DNA of 45,000 bases from Pseudomonadota bacterium (GCA_016720075.1 JADJXW010000009.1:1-45000), one strand, 5' to 3'. Shown: positions 17,042-26,205, numbered from the stretch's first letter. The notes: generated by a model not told the origin, from the sequence alone. A program made the numbers and translations.

Positions 17042-18538
17042 ATGACGGGTCGAACTGTTTCTTGGGCAGTGCTGTGCGCGATGGGGCTGGCGGGAGCGGC
17101 AGGGGCTGCCGAGGCGCCGTCGCTGGCGGGCTCGCCTGAGGCCCGATGCGCCGCGCTGCAGGGCGCCACCGGCTTCGCCAACACCACCATCTCGCGCACC
17201 CAGCGTGTGCTGCCCGCTGGCGGCGGCATGGCCCCGTACTGCGAGGTCACTGCCACCATCAGCCCCGTACCGGGTTCGAAGATCACGGCCGTCTACCGCC
17301 TGCCCGACAACTGGAACGGCAAGATGCTGGGCCTGGGCGGGGGCGGCTGGTCGGGCAACATCACGACGCAGGCGGCCCAGCCGGGCCTTGCCCGGGGCTA
17401 TGCGCTGGCGCAGACCGACGGCGGCCACCCCCAGACCGATTCCTCCAACCCGGCCTGGACGCTGAACAACCCGGTGGCCGTCACCGACTTCGCCCACCGC
17501 GCCATCCACGAGACCGCGGTGCTGGGCAAGCAGGTGGTGGCGAGCTTCTATGGCCGCGCGGCCAATCGCAATTACTTCCAGGGCTGCTCCACGGGCGGCC
17601 GCATGGCGCTGATGGAAACCCAGCGCTATCCCGACGACTACGAAGGCGTGATCGCCGGCGCGCCGGTGTACACGCTGCTGGTGCAGTCCAGCAACGTGGT
17701 GCGCGACCAGATCTTCCGCGCGCCGGGCGCCGAGGTGGGCGTTGCGCTGATGAAGAAAGTGAACGCGGCGGCAGTGGCCGCCTGCGACAGCAGCGATGGT
17801 CTTGCCGATGGCGTGGTGAACAAGCCCTATGCCTGCAAGTGGGATCCCTCGGCCATGGCCTGCAAGGCCGGCGCCGATCCGGCCAGCTGCCTCACGCCGC
17901 CGCAGGTCAAGGCCATCCGCCAGGCCTACACCACGGTCAAGACACGCAGCGGCGTGGTGGGCAACTACGGCCTCACACGCGGCAGCGAGGCGGGCTGGAA
18001 CCCGTTCGTGCCCACGCTGTATTCCCACGCGCGTCATTCGCTGAATGGTTCGCTGGGCGAGCTGGTGCCGCTGATGTTCGGCGATGCGGATTTCCCGATG
18101 TCGCAGTTCAACATCGAGAAGCACCAGGCCGCCGTGCACCAGACGCCGTTCGCGAGGGAATACGAGGCCAGCAATCCGGATCTTTCGCGCTTCTTCCGCC
18201 GCGGCGGCAAGCTGCTGATGTGGCATGGGCTGGATGACCCGGGTCCTTCGGCGCTGGGCACGGCCGATTATTTCGACCGCGCGGTGAAGCAGAACGGCGC
18301 GGACAACATCCGCTTCTACGGCCTGCCCGGTGTGTATCACTGCGGCGGCGGACCGGGCGCCGACCAGATCGACCTGATCACGGCGCTGGAGCAGTGGGTT
18401 GAGCAGGGCAAGGCCCCGGGCGAACTGGTGGCGAAGAACACGCGCGCCGGTTTCGAGCGCCCCGCATGCCAATGGCCGAAGACGCCGCGCTACACCAGTG
18501 GTGATGCGAAATCCGCCGCGAGCTTCCGTTGCGAATAG
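17042..18538 (+). CDS. Tannase/feruloyl esterase family protein (exported)
   Basis: Secreted serine esterase of 498 residues. Signal peptide about 1-22 (ending GAAGAAEA). The family's nucleophile loop GCSTGGR gives Cys182-Ser183, the acid is in HGLDDPG (Asp399) and the base is in YHCGGGPG (His433-Cys434). The Cys next to Ser and the Cys next to His form the disulfide that links nucleophile and base in this family (CS-D-HC motif). A calcium-site-like DSSDGLADGVVNKPYAC loop is present. Known members cleave gallate, ferulate or coumarate esters, MHET, or related aromatic esters. ATG 17042 follows a purine-rich AAGGGGTGGGG. The next gene overlaps its last codons, pointing to an operon. Confidence 0.92.
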   Translation: MTGRTVSWAVLCAMGLAGAAGAAEAPSLAGSPEARCAALQGATGFANTTISRTQRVLPAGGGMAPYCEVTATISPVPGSKITAVYRLPDNWNGKMLGLGGGGWSGNITTQAAQPGLARGYALAQTDGGHPQTDSSNPAWTLNNPVAVTDFAHRAIHETAVLGKQVVASFYGRAANRNYFQGCSTGGRMALMETQRYPDDYEGVIAGAPVYTLLVQSSNVVRDQIFRAPGAEVGVALMKKVNAAAVAACDSSDGLADGVVNKPYACKWDPSAMACKAGADPASCLTPPQVKAIRQAYTTVKTRSGVVGNYGLTRGSEAGWNPFVPTLYSHARHSLNGSLGELVPLMFGDADFPMSQFNIEKHQAAVHQTPFAREYEASNPDLSRFFRRGGKLLMWHGLDDPGPSALGTADYFDRAVKQNGADNIRFYGLPGVYHCGGGPGADQIDLITALEQWVEQGKAPGELVAKNTRAGFERPACQWPKTPRYTSGDAKSAASFRCE

Positions 18539-20040
18539 GCCTTCGACAGATCGCCGTGCTCATGGCCGTGCTGCTGGCCTGGCCTGTCGTGCCGCGCGCG
18601 GCCGAGTTGGTCGGGCTTGGCACCACCACGCTGCACGAGGCGGCCTATGCCGGTGACGCGGAGCAGGTGCGAAAGCTGGTGAAGGCCGGCGCCGATGTCC
18701 GCGCGGCGAATCTCTTTGGCGCCACGCCGCTGATGCTGGCTTCTGTCACGGGCCATCTCGACGTGATACGGCTGCTGCTGGAGGCCGGCGCGCCCGCGGA
18801 TGCGACCAATGCCGAGGGCCAGACCCCGCTGATGGTGGTGGCCCGCACCGGAAACGTGGAGGCGGCAAAGCTGCTGCTCAAGAAGGGCGCGAAGGTCGGC
18901 GCGCATGAAACCTGGGGAGGGCAGACGGCGCTGATGTGGGCCGCGGCGCAGGGCCAGCCGGAGATGATCCGGTTCCTCGTGTCGCGCGGCGCGCTGGTGA
19001 ACGAGCGCTCCACGGTGCGTGACTGGCAGCGCCGCGTCACCGCCGAGGGACGCCCCAAGGACATGAACCGGGGAGGGCTGACGCCGCTGCTGTTCGCCGC
19101 GCGCGAAGGCTGCATCGAGTGCCTGCGCGCGCTGCTCGACAACGGTGCCGACATCGACCTGGCCGATCCGGATGGCACCACGCCGCTGATCCTCGCGCTG
19201 CTGAACCGCAACTACAACGCGGCGAAGTTCCTGATCGAGGCCGGCGCCGATGTGAATCTCTGGGACATCTACGGCCAGGGCCCGCTGTACGTGGCCGTGG
19301 ACATGAACACGCTGCCGGTGGGCCGGCGCGTCGAACTGCCGTCGATGGACGAGACCACCGGGTTCGACATCGCGCAGATGCTGCTCGAGCGCGGCGCCAA
19401 TCCCAACGCGCAGCTGAAGCTGCGGCCCAAGTACCGCAACATCCCCTACGACCGCTATCGCGATCCGCTGATGGTGTGGGGCACCACGCCGCTGCTGCGC
19501 GCGGCCAAGGCGGGCGATATTCCGGTGGTGAAGCTGTTGCTGAAGCACGGCGCGCTGCCGAACCTGGCCAATTCCATCGGTGTGACGCCGCTGATGGTTG
19601 CTGCCGGCGATGGCCACATCAACGACCCCACGCGCGGCAACACCCGCACCGAAGACGACGCGCTGGAATGCTATGCGCTGCTGAAGGCCGCGGGTGCCGA
19701 CGTGGATGCGCGCACCACGCGCGGGCTGGCCGACGCGGACCTGAAAATATGGATGGCTGGCAACCGCACGGCGCTGCACGCGGCCGCCTCGCGTGGCTGG
19801 AATCGCCTGGTGAGCTTGCTGGTGAAGGATGGCGCCCGGCTCGACGTGATCGATACCGACGGGCTGTCGGCCATCGACTACGCGCTGGGTCGCTACCCGA
19901 AAGTGTTCAATGCGCTGTCGCCCACGCCGTATCCGGCAACGGTGGAGCTGCTGCGCTCGCTGGGCGCCAGGCTCGAGAATCCCTCGGCCACGTTCCCGCC
20001 GGGCACCACGCCCAGCATCCAGGCCCTGGTGCCCCAATAA
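18529..20040 (+). CDS. Exported ankyrin-repeat protein
   Basis: Protein of about 503 residues made mostly of ankyrin repeats. At least eight units can be read from residue 35 on, e.g. TTLHEAAYAGDAEQVRKLVK, ATPLMLASVTGHLDVIRLLL, QTPLMVVARTGNVEAAKLLL, QTALMWAAAQGQPEMIRFLV, TTPLLRAAKAGDIPVVKLLL and RTALHAAASRGWNRLVSLLV. The TTG start at 18529 gives a proper signal peptide (MRIGLRQIAVLMAVLLAWPV) and overlaps the tannase gene by 10 bases. ATG 18562 would lack the charged n-region. The role is likely a periplasmic binding scaffold, perhaps for the esterase; no catalytic motif is visible. A lone CCCC/GGGG pair at 20041 is too small to call a terminator. Confidence 0.85.
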   Translation: MRIGLRQIAVLMAVLLAWPVVPRAAELVGLGTTTLHEAAYAGDAEQVRKLVKAGADVRAANLFGATPLMLASVTGHLDVIRLLLEAGAPADATNAEGQTPLMVVARTGNVEAAKLLLKKGAKVGAHETWGGQTALMWAAAQGQPEMIRFLVSRGALVNERSTVRDWQRRVTAEGRPKDMNRGGLTPLLFAAREGCIECLRALLDNGADIDLADPDGTTPLILALLNRNYNAAKFLIEAGADVNLWDIYGQGPLYVAVDMNTLPVGRRVELPSMDETTGFDIAQMLLERGANPNAQLKLRPKYRNIPYDRYRDPLMVWGTTPLLRAAKAGDIPVVKLLLKHGALPNLANSIGVTPLMVAAGDGHINDPTRGNTRTEDDALECYALLKAAGADVDARTTRGLADADLKIWMAGNRTALHAAASRGWNRLVSLLVKDGARLDVIDTDGLSAIDYALGRYPKVFNALSPTPYPATVELLRSLGARLENPSATFPPGTTPSIQALVPQ

Positions 20041-20112
20041 CCCCTTGGGGTCATTGCGGTCCCCCGCGATTCAGGCGAAGCTCCCGTACCAATCTGGGGT
20101 GGGTGGGGCTGC

Positions 20113-20517
20113 ATGGATCGCGCAGACAAGGCGTACGACGTCGGCATGACGGTGCGCCGGGACATGTTCGGGGCGGCGGGCGCGGATGAGCGCATGGCCC
20201 AGGCCACCGATTTCAACCGCCCCTTCGAGGAACTGGTCACCCGCTACTGTTTTGGCGATGTCTGGGGCCGTGCGGGCCTCGATCGCAAGACGCGCAGCCT
20301 GATCACGCTGGCCGCGCTCACGGCGCTGACCAAGCCCAACCAGCTGAAGGTGCACATTCGCGGCGCGCTGGCCAATGGGGCCACCGTTGATGAGATCCGC
20401 GAGGTGCTGCTGCACACCAGCGTGTACGCCGGCATTCCCTGCGGCGTTGAAGCTTTCAATGCCGCAGCCGAAGTGCTGGCTGCGCCCCTGGCCCGGAACA
20501 ACGACAACAAAGAGTGA
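20113..20517 (+). CDS. pcaC: 4-carboxymuconolactone decarboxylase
   Basis: Enzyme of the protocatechuate branch of the beta-ketoadipate pathway; it decarboxylates gamma-carboxymuconolactone to beta-ketoadipate enol-lactone. It has 134 residues, the size of stand-alone PcaC. YDVGMTVRRDMFG at the N-terminus, DFNRPFEELVTRYCFGDVW, GLDRKTRSLITLAALTAL and EIREVLLHTSVYAGIPCGVE match PcaC closely along the whole length. AhpD-like peroxidatic CxxC is absent, which argues against an AhpD peroxidase. It runs into the MFS gene (TGATG at 20515-20519). No pcaB, pcaD, pcaG or pcaH lies in this window. Confidence 0.87.
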   Translation: MDRADKAYDVGMTVRRDMFGAAGADERMAQATDFNRPFEELVTRYCFGDVWGRAGLDRKTRSLITLAALTALTKPNQLKVHIRGALANGATVDEIREVLLHTSVYAGIPCGVEAFNAAAEVLAAPLARNNDNKE

Positions 20518-21893
20518 TGAGCATGGAGAAGAAACTTGTAGACGTCGGCGCGGTGATCGATTCCGCGAAATTCTTCTGGGTGCCCGCCGGAATCGCGCTG
20601 ATGATGATCATCATCATGCTGACGGACGGCTACGACCTGTTCCTGATGGGGCATGTCGGCAACCACCTGGTCAATGACTGGGGTGTCAGCCGCGCGAATC
20701 TCGGGCCGATCAATACCGCGGGCCTCCTCGGCATGGCCGTGGGCTCGGTGGGACTGGGGTGGCTCGGTGACATCATCGGCCGCAAGCGCTCGTATTTCAC
20801 CTGCCTCGTGCTGCTGTTCGTGGGCTCGGTGCTGTGCTACTACGCCGCCAGGCAGGGCACGCCCGAGAATGCGGCCGCGACGCTCAACCAGATGACGATG
20901 TGGCGCTTCGTGACGGGCCTGGGCATGGGTGGCGTCACGCCGCTGGCCACGACCCTCATCTCCGAGTGGACGTCGATCAAGGTGCGCAGCGTCGTGGTGG
21001 CGCTGGTCATCTCCGCCGTGCCGGTGGGTGGTTCGCTGGCGGGCTGGACCATCCAGCACGTGGAATGGGAGCAGATGTTCCTGATCGGTGGCCTGGTGCC
21101 GCTGGTGCTGTTCGTGGCGTTCGGCTTCCTGATGCCCGAATCGCCCAAGTTCATGGCGCAGCACCCGGCCCAGCATGCGCGCCTGGCGCGCGCGCTGAAC
21201 CGGCTGGTCGGCGAGAAGCGCTTCGATGGCACCGAGGAGTTCCGCGTGGTGGAGCAGGGCAAGCGCTCCAGCCACTGGCTTGCCACGATCTGGAACAGCC
21301 ACTACGCCAAGGCCACGCTATTCATCTGGCTGGCGTTCTCCTTCAACAGTTTCGTGCTGTACCTGTACACCAACTACCTGAAGGTGCTGCTGACCACGGA
21401 TGGCATCAGCGAGGGTATCGCGGGCTCCGCGCTCAGCCTGTTCTCGATCGGTGCGTTCTTCGGCTCGATCGGTGGCGCGTTCTTCATCCGCTGGTTCGGC
21501 TCGCGCTGGGTGGGAACGCTGCTCGCGTTCCTGGGCGTGGCCGCCACCTTCCTGATTGGCGCCGTGACTGCGGCAACCACCAATCCGACCGATGACACGA
21601 TCCTGGTGCTGGCGTTCACCGTCGGCATGTCGATCAACGGCATGCAGGCCTTCATGTATGCCGTGAGCGCGCATTCCTACCCCACGGAGATCCGCGGTTC
21701 GGCGGTGGGCATGGCGCAGACGGTCTCGCGCATCGGCGCGGTGATGAGCCCCATGGTGGCCTCGTACTACTTCGGGCTGCAACCCACTCCCACCGTGAAC
21801 CTGTTCTTCTGGTTCGTGGCAGGGTGCGCCTTCATCACGACGCTGAGCTTCTTCCTGATTCCCTCGCATATCCCGCACCACAAGAAGGTGTAG
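20517..21893 (+). CDS. MFS transporter, aromatic acid:H+ symporter type
   Basis: Inner-membrane transporter of 458 residues with about 12 helices. LTDGYDLFLMGHVG in helix 1 contains the DGYD motif typical of the aromatic acid:H+ symporter group (PcaK, BenK). GWLGDIIGRKRSYF is the MFS loop 2-3 motif, and GLGMGGVTPLATTLISEW fits helix 4-5. SYPTEIRGSAVGMAQTVSRIG is the loop 10-11 motif. It likely imports an aromatic acid, such as 4-hydroxybenzoate or protocatechuate, for the PobA/PcaC route. ATG 20517 shares one base with the pcaC stop; GTG 20514 or ATG 20523 could also start it. Confidence 0.88.
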   Translation: MSMEKKLVDVGAVIDSAKFFWVPAGIALMMIIIMLTDGYDLFLMGHVGNHLVNDWGVSRANLGPINTAGLLGMAVGSVGLGWLGDIIGRKRSYFTCLVLLFVGSVLCYYAARQGTPENAAATLNQMTMWRFVTGLGMGGVTPLATTLISEWTSIKVRSVVVALVISAVPVGGSLAGWTIQHVEWEQMFLIGGLVPLVLFVAFGFLMPESPKFMAQHPAQHARLARALNRLVGEKRFDGTEEFRVVEQGKRSSHWLATIWNSHYAKATLFIWLAFSFNSFVLYLYTNYLKVLLTTDGISEGIAGSALSLFSIGAFFGSIGGAFFIRWFGSRWVGTLLAFLGVAATFLIGAVTAATTNPTDDTILVLAFTVGMSINGMQAFMYAVSAHSYPTEIRGSAVGMAQTVSRIGAVMSPMVASYYFGLQPTPTVNLFFWFVAGCAFITTLSFFLIPSHIPHHKKV

Positions 21894-21914
21894 GCAGGGC
21901 GCATAATCGGCAGC

Positions 21915-23273
21915 GTGAGACGTTCGCGCGCTACGCTGCTGATCCTGCTGTCGGGCTTCGCCTTCGGCGCGCTTGCGCTGGAGGCGCCGCCGGCGGCTGA
22001 CCTGCCGGCCGAGCCCGGCGCGCTGCCCGCGGTCGTCGAGCCGGATCTGGCCGAGCAGCAGTTGTCCCAGGCGGCGCGCAATCGACTCGATCGCGCCCGC
22101 GATTCCATCGTGCAGATCCGCGGGTTCCTCGCCAACTCCGCCACGCGCGCCTTCCACGGCAGCGGGTTCGCGGCCGGCGGTGACGGGCTCATCGTCACCA
22201 ACTATCACGTGGTGTCCGAGGCCGTGCTGCATCCCGGTGAATACCGGCTGGAGTACGTGACCGCCGATGAGCGCCGGGGCGTTCTCAAGGTCTATGCCGT
22301 CGACGTGCAGAACGACCTGGCCGTGGTGGGCGCCGAAGACCTGAAGCTGCCGCCGCTGCGCCTGCGCACCGACATCCCCGATCGGGGCGAGCGGGCCTGG
22401 TCCATTGGGTTTCCGCTGAATCTCGGCCTCACGATCACGGAGGGCGTGGCCAACGGCATCGTCGCTGACAGCTTCGAGCAGCGCATTCACTACACGGGCG
22501 CCATCAACAGCGGCATGTCGGGCGGGCCCGCGCTGGATGTGCGGGGCGCGGTCTATGGCGTGAATGTCTCGGTGATCCAGTCGCGGCAGCTCGTGGGCTT
22601 CGTGGTGCCGGCAAAGCATATTCCGGCGCTGCTGGCCCGTGCCCGCAAGCCGCTGCAAGACACGCTCAGCGCGCGGCAGATGCGCGACATGGTCACCGCG
22701 CAGGTGCTGGCGCACCAGGGCACCACCTTCGATTTCGGCAATCGCCCCCCGCAGGCGGGCACGCAGAAGATGCTGGGCTTCACGCTGCCCACGCAGCTTG
22801 TTTCCAGCGTGGACTGCGGCACCACCGGCGGCGGGGAAGTGCAGCGCTACATCACCGAGGAGCTCATCGCCTGCGCGGGGCGCTCGCGCCTGCTGGTGCA
22901 GAGTGGGCTGGAGGTTGGCACCATCCGCTACCAGCATCGGGTGCTGCGCGCGCCGGAGCTGCATCCGCTGCAGTTCGCGTGGCGTGTGAATCGCCTGGCA
23001 GAAGTTCATCGCCGCACCGGGCTTTCGCGGGATGTCGCCGACTTCGCCTGCAAGGATTCGCTGACCTCGCTCGATGGCTTCGACGCGCGGCTCACGCTGT
23101 GCGTGCGCCAGTACCGGCTGTTCTCGGGCCTTTATGACATTGCCGTGAGCCTGGTGAGCATCCATGAGCCGCGGGTCGCGCTGGTCAGTCACCTTGACCT
23201 GCACGGCGTGGGCTTCGAGCCGGGCATGGTGTTCGTGCGCCGCTACCTGGAGGCGATGCGATGGACCCCATAG
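21915..23273 (+). CDS. Exported trypsin-like serine protease (DegP-like fold, no PDZ)
   Basis: Protein of 452 residues beginning with GTG 21915 and a signal peptide (about 1-22, ending FGALA-LEA). The chymotrypsin-like domain holds the triad His98 (IVTNYHVVS), Asp134 (QNDLAVVG) and Ser202 (NSGMSGGPALD), with WSIGFPLNLGLTITEGVAN around the oxyanion side. No PDZ domain follows. Instead there is a C-terminal region of about 200 residues with four cysteines (SVDCGTTGGG, LIACAGRS, FACKDSL, LTLCVRQY) and no family I recognise. It overlaps the FHA gene by 13 bases, so the two are made together. It is probably periplasmic and may act on or with the FHA membrane partner. Confidence 0.85.
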   Translation: MRRSRATLLILLSGFAFGALALEAPPAADLPAEPGALPAVVEPDLAEQQLSQAARNRLDRARDSIVQIRGFLANSATRAFHGSGFAAGGDGLIVTNYHVVSEAVLHPGEYRLEYVTADERRGVLKVYAVDVQNDLAVVGAEDLKLPPLRLRTDIPDRGERAWSIGFPLNLGLTITEGVANGIVADSFEQRIHYTGAINSGMSGGPALDVRGAVYGVNVSVIQSRQLVGFVVPAKHIPALLARARKPLQDTLSARQMRDMVTAQVLAHQGTTFDFGNRPPQAGTQKMLGFTLPTQLVSSVDCGTTGGGEVQRYITEELIACAGRSRLLVQSGLEVGTIRYQHRVLRAPELHPLQFAWRVNRLAEVHRRTGLSRDVADFACKDSLTSLDGFDARLTLCVRQYRLFSGLYDIAVSLVSIHEPRVALVSHLDLHGVGFEPGMVFVRRYLEAMRWTP

Positions 23274-24247
23274 CGCTGGTGGATGTGTACGACCAGCACG
23301 GCAGGCTGGCCCAGCGGGTGCGCCTGGCAGGGGTTGGCGGCACGTTGTGCATCGGTCGCAGCCTGGACTGCGACCTGGTGATCGACGATGCCTATGCCGC
23401 GGGCCGCCATGCGCAGCTGGTGCTGCAGCAGGATGGCCGCCTGCTGGTGCGCGACCTTGGCGCGCGCAATGGCACGCGCGTGGACGGGCGCGCGATTCCC
23501 GCGGGAGGTGAAGCGCTGCTGGGCGCGGGCGAGCTGCGCATCGGCAGGACCGTGGTGCGGGTGCGCACGCACGAGGCGCTGCTGCCACCCGAGCGTGTCT
23601 TCCGGCGCAACCTGCTGCGGCGGCATCGCACGCTGCTGGCCATCACCGGCTTCGTGTTGTGCCTGGCGTTCGCGGTGCTGTCGCAGTGGCTGGCGGCGCC
23701 CGGTGAAGCCGGGCCGCGCATGCTGGTCGCGGTGCTGGTGACTTTCGCGGTGCTGGGTGTGTGGGTGGGTTTCTGGTCGCTGGTGGCACGATTGGGTATC
23801 GGCGCCTGGCAGATCCGCATCCACCTGTCGATTGCCGCCATCTTCGTGGCCGTGTGCGCCTGGGGATACGCGCTATTGCAGCCAATGTCCTACATGCTGC
23901 AATGGCCTGGCCTGGTGGTGGCATTCATCCTGGCCGGCGCGCTGCTGGCGCTGGCCACGGCCTGGTTGCACCTGCGCAATGCCACGACGTATTCGCCGGG
24001 TGTTGCCCTCGTGCTCGGGGCGCTGGCGCCGCTGATGCTGGGCGGGCTGCTGTGGCTGGGGGATCTGCAGCTGCACCCGCGCAGCGTCAATCGCATCGAC
24101 GCCGGCCCGGATGTGTATCCCTCGCTGCTGCGGCTCTCGCCCAGCACGGACCTTTCGGATTACCTCTCCGATGCGCAATCCCTGCAGCGGGATGCCAATC
24201 GCAACCGCCAGGCTTCGCTGCTGGAAACGCCGCTGATCGACGATTGA
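23261..24247 (+). CDS. FHA-domain integral membrane protein
   Basis: Protein of 328 residues. The N-terminal cytoplasmic FHA domain (about residues 5-100) shows CIGRSLDCDLVIDD, GRHAQLVL and DLGARNGTRVDG, the GR-S-H-NGT phosphothreonine-binding pattern. Five hydrophobic segments follow: about 126-146, 151-172, 186-206, 212-230 and 246-264. A 60-residue tail comes last. This layout fits a sensor or tether that reads Ser/Thr phosphorylation at the inner membrane. It overlaps the protease gene, so both may belong to one envelope-stress or secretion module. No kinase or phosphatase is near, so the phospho-partner must be elsewhere. Confidence 0.82.
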   Translation: MDPIALVDVYDQHGRLAQRVRLAGVGGTLCIGRSLDCDLVIDDAYAAGRHAQLVLQQDGRLLVRDLGARNGTRVDGRAIPAGGEALLGAGELRIGRTVVRVRTHEALLPPERVFRRNLLRRHRTLLAITGFVLCLAFAVLSQWLAAPGEAGPRMLVAVLVTFAVLGVWVGFWSLVARLGIGAWQIRIHLSIAAIFVAVCAWGYALLQPMSYMLQWPGLVVAFILAGALLALATAWLHLRNATTYSPGVALVLGALAPLMLGGLLWLGDLQLHPRSVNRIDAGPDVYPSLLRLSPSTDLSDYLSDAQSLQRDANRNRQASLLETPLIDD

Positions 24248-24336
24248 TGTCGCCCTTCGGCGACTTTCACGCCCGCTGTCAACCGACTGACCGGCACTGC
24301 GTTGCAGACGGTACAGCCACGGATCAGGGGTTCCCT
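24248..24336. other. Short intergenic gap before the lipoprotein gene
   Basis: An 89-base gap with no coding content. CGCCCTTCGGCG near the start could form a tiny hairpin after the FHA gene. No clear promoter boxes were found. Confidence 0.3.
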
Positions 24337-26205
24337 ATGTCATTTCTCACACGTCTGAATCGGTCCCTTCGGGGGTTTGCGCTCGGCATGGTCGCGGTCG
24401 TCATCGGCGCCTGCGGCGGTGCGGCCACCACCGGTGGTGGCGGTGGGCCTGTCGGCGGCAACGATGCCTGCAGTGGCGGCTGCGGCACGGCGCTGCTGAC
24501 CATCACGGACGCGCCGGGGGATTTCCTCAGTTACACGATCGATGTCACCTCGCTGCAGCTGAAGAAGGCCAATGGCGCCACGGTGCAGACGCTGCCGGTC
24601 ACCTCGCGCATCGACTTCGCGCAGCTGGTGGATCTGGACGAGGTGCTGAGCGCCGGACAGATTCCGGCCGGCAACTATGTGTCCGCCACGCTGAACGTGG
24701 ACTACAGCAACGCCAGCATCGTGGTTGACGATGGCACGGGCACGGGGGTGACGGTTGCCCCGGTGAACGCCAGTGGAACTGCGCTGGGCCAGGTGGCCCT
24801 CAACGTGGAACTCGACAATCGCAATCACCTGGTGATCACGCCGGGCCGCGTGGCGCGGCTGGCGTTCGACCTGAACCTGGCGGCCTCGAACACGGTTGAT
24901 CTGGCGGGCCTCAAGGTCACGGTCTCGCCGTTCATCGTCGCCAGCGTCGTGCCGCCGGATACGCGCGAAACCCGCGTTCGCGGCAAGCTGGCCAGCGTCG
25001 ATGTGGCCGGCAGCAGCTACACGGTGGACCTGCGGCCCTTCCACGAGCGCGCAAGCTCGCTGGGCCAGGTCGTGGTGCATACCACCACCAGCACCACCTT
25101 CGAGATCAACGGCACGGTGTCCACCGGCGCCGCGGGCCTGACGGCGCTGGCCGGGCTTGCCGACAAGCCCATGACCATCGCCTTCGGCACGCTGGCCACG
25201 GCGGATCACAGCTTCACCGCGCGGCGCGTGCTGGCCGGTTCCAGCATCGAGGATGCGCAGCGCGATCACCTGAGCGGCAATGTGCTGTCGCGCACCGGCA
25301 ATACGCTGACCGTGGGCGGCGTGCGCCTGGATCGCCGTGATGGGCGCTTCGGCTTCGAGCGCGGCACGGCCACGGTCACCATTGGCCCCGACACGAAGGT
25401 GACGCGCGAAGGGCAGGGCGCAGGCGCTTTCAGCATCGCTGATATTTCCGTGGGCCAGCGCATCAACGTGATGGGCGTGGCCAGCTCCAGTGGTGCGGGC
25501 TCCATGACGCTCGACGCCACGGCGGGCCGTGTGCGGCTGGCCTATACCCGTGTGTTCGGCACGGTGAAGACCCGCGCAACCGGCGCGCTGACGGTGGCGC
25601 TGCAGAGCATCGACGGCCGCGAGCCGGCGCAGTTCAACTTCGCCGGGACGGGCGCCTCGGTGGCGCAGGATGCGGACCCTGCCAACTACGAAATCGGCAC
25701 CGGCACGCTCGACACCACGGGGCTGGGCACGGGCGCCTATGCGCGTCTGTTCGGGTTTGTGTCGGCCTTCGGCACCGCGCCGCCGGATTTCCGCGCGGAG
25801 ACGCTGGTGGATTTCACCAGCGTGCACTCGGTGCTCGGGCTGTCGTGGGGCCTCATGGGTTCCACCTCGCCGTTCCCGGCCATTTCGGCCACCGGCATCA
25901 CGGTTGACCTGGCTTCGGGCAGCCTGCGCGGCGCCATCGAACTGGGCGGCAGGCTGATCGATGTGCATACGCTTGGAACCGGCCTTGCGCTGGTGCCGGC
26001 GACGCAGGGCACCCTGATGTTCGCCATCGCGCACCGGGCGGCCGGCCGCGTGGAGAACTTCAGCGCTTTCGGTGATTTCACGACGCGGCTGTCTTCATCG
26101 CTCACCGGATCCACCGCGGTGATGAAGGTGGTGGCCAAGGGTCAGTTCGATGCAGTGACTGGCGCGTTCAGCGCCACGCAGTTGCTGGTGGTGCTCAGCG
26201 ACTGA
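24337..26205 (+). CDS. Large lipoprotein with DUF4382-type and repeated beta domains
   Basis: Protein of 622 residues. The signal ends in a lipobox-like AVVIGAC at residue 26, followed by a glycine-rich linker (GGAATTGGGGGPVGG), so it is probably lipid-anchored. LLTITDAPGDFLSYTIDVTS and RIDFAQLVDLDEVLSAGQIP then PAGNYVSATLNVDY are typical of DUF4382. Downstream, repeated segments of the GxxxSVDVAGSSYTVD and GNVLSRTGNTLTVGG kind, with T-x-F or DTKVT endings, resemble DUF5666 beta domains. No catalytic residues are evident. It may bind a sugar or act as a cell-surface adhesin-like protein. ATG 24337 has no strong ribosome-binding site; the signal peptide supports it. Confidence 0.75.
   Translation: MSFLTRLNRSLRGFALGMVAVVIGACGGAATTGGGGGPVGGNDACSGGCGTALLTITDAPGDFLSYTIDVTSLQLKKANGATVQTLPVTSRIDFAQLVDLDEVLSAGQIPAGNYVSATLNVDYSNASIVVDDGTGTGVTVAPVNASGTALGQVALNVELDNRNHLVITPGRVARLAFDLNLAASNTVDLAGLKVTVSPFIVASVVPPDTRETRVRGKLASVDVAGSSYTVDLRPFHERASSLGQVVVHTTTSTTFEINGTVSTGAAGLTALAGLADKPMTIAFGTLATADHSFTARRVLAGSSIEDAQRDHLSGNVLSRTGNTLTVGGVRLDRRDGRFGFERGTATVTIGPDTKVTREGQGAGAFSIADISVGQRINVMGVASSSGAGSMTLDATAGRVRLAYTRVFGTVKTRATGALTVALQSIDGREPAQFNFAGTGASVAQDADPANYEIGTGTLDTTGLGTGAYARLFGFVSAFGTAPPDFRAETLVDFTSVHSVLGLSWGLMGSTSPFPAISATGITVDLASGSLRGAIELGGRLIDVHTLGTGLALVPATQGTLMFAIAHRAAGRVENFSAFGDFTTRLSSSLTGSTAVMKVVAKGQFDAVTGAFSATQLLVVLSD

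Noticed and set aside
18490..20037. Minus-strand open frame opposite the ankyrin gene
   Set aside because: The repeated look of this frame comes from the ankyrin repeats on the other strand.
18529..20040. Possible tandem DNA repeat
   Set aside because: The periodicity is that of diverged protein ankyrin units; the DNA copies are not near-identical.
20041..20052. Terminator at ACCCCTTGGGGT after the ankyrin gene
   Set aside because: The arms are separated by only two bases, so no stable hairpin can form, and there is no T-run.
21318..23588. Very long open frame on the minus strand (756 codons)
   Set aside because: It is antisense to the MFS and protease genes, which have clear families and motifs. 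High GC lowers stop frequency; its protein is rich in His, Arg and Ala and matches no known fold.
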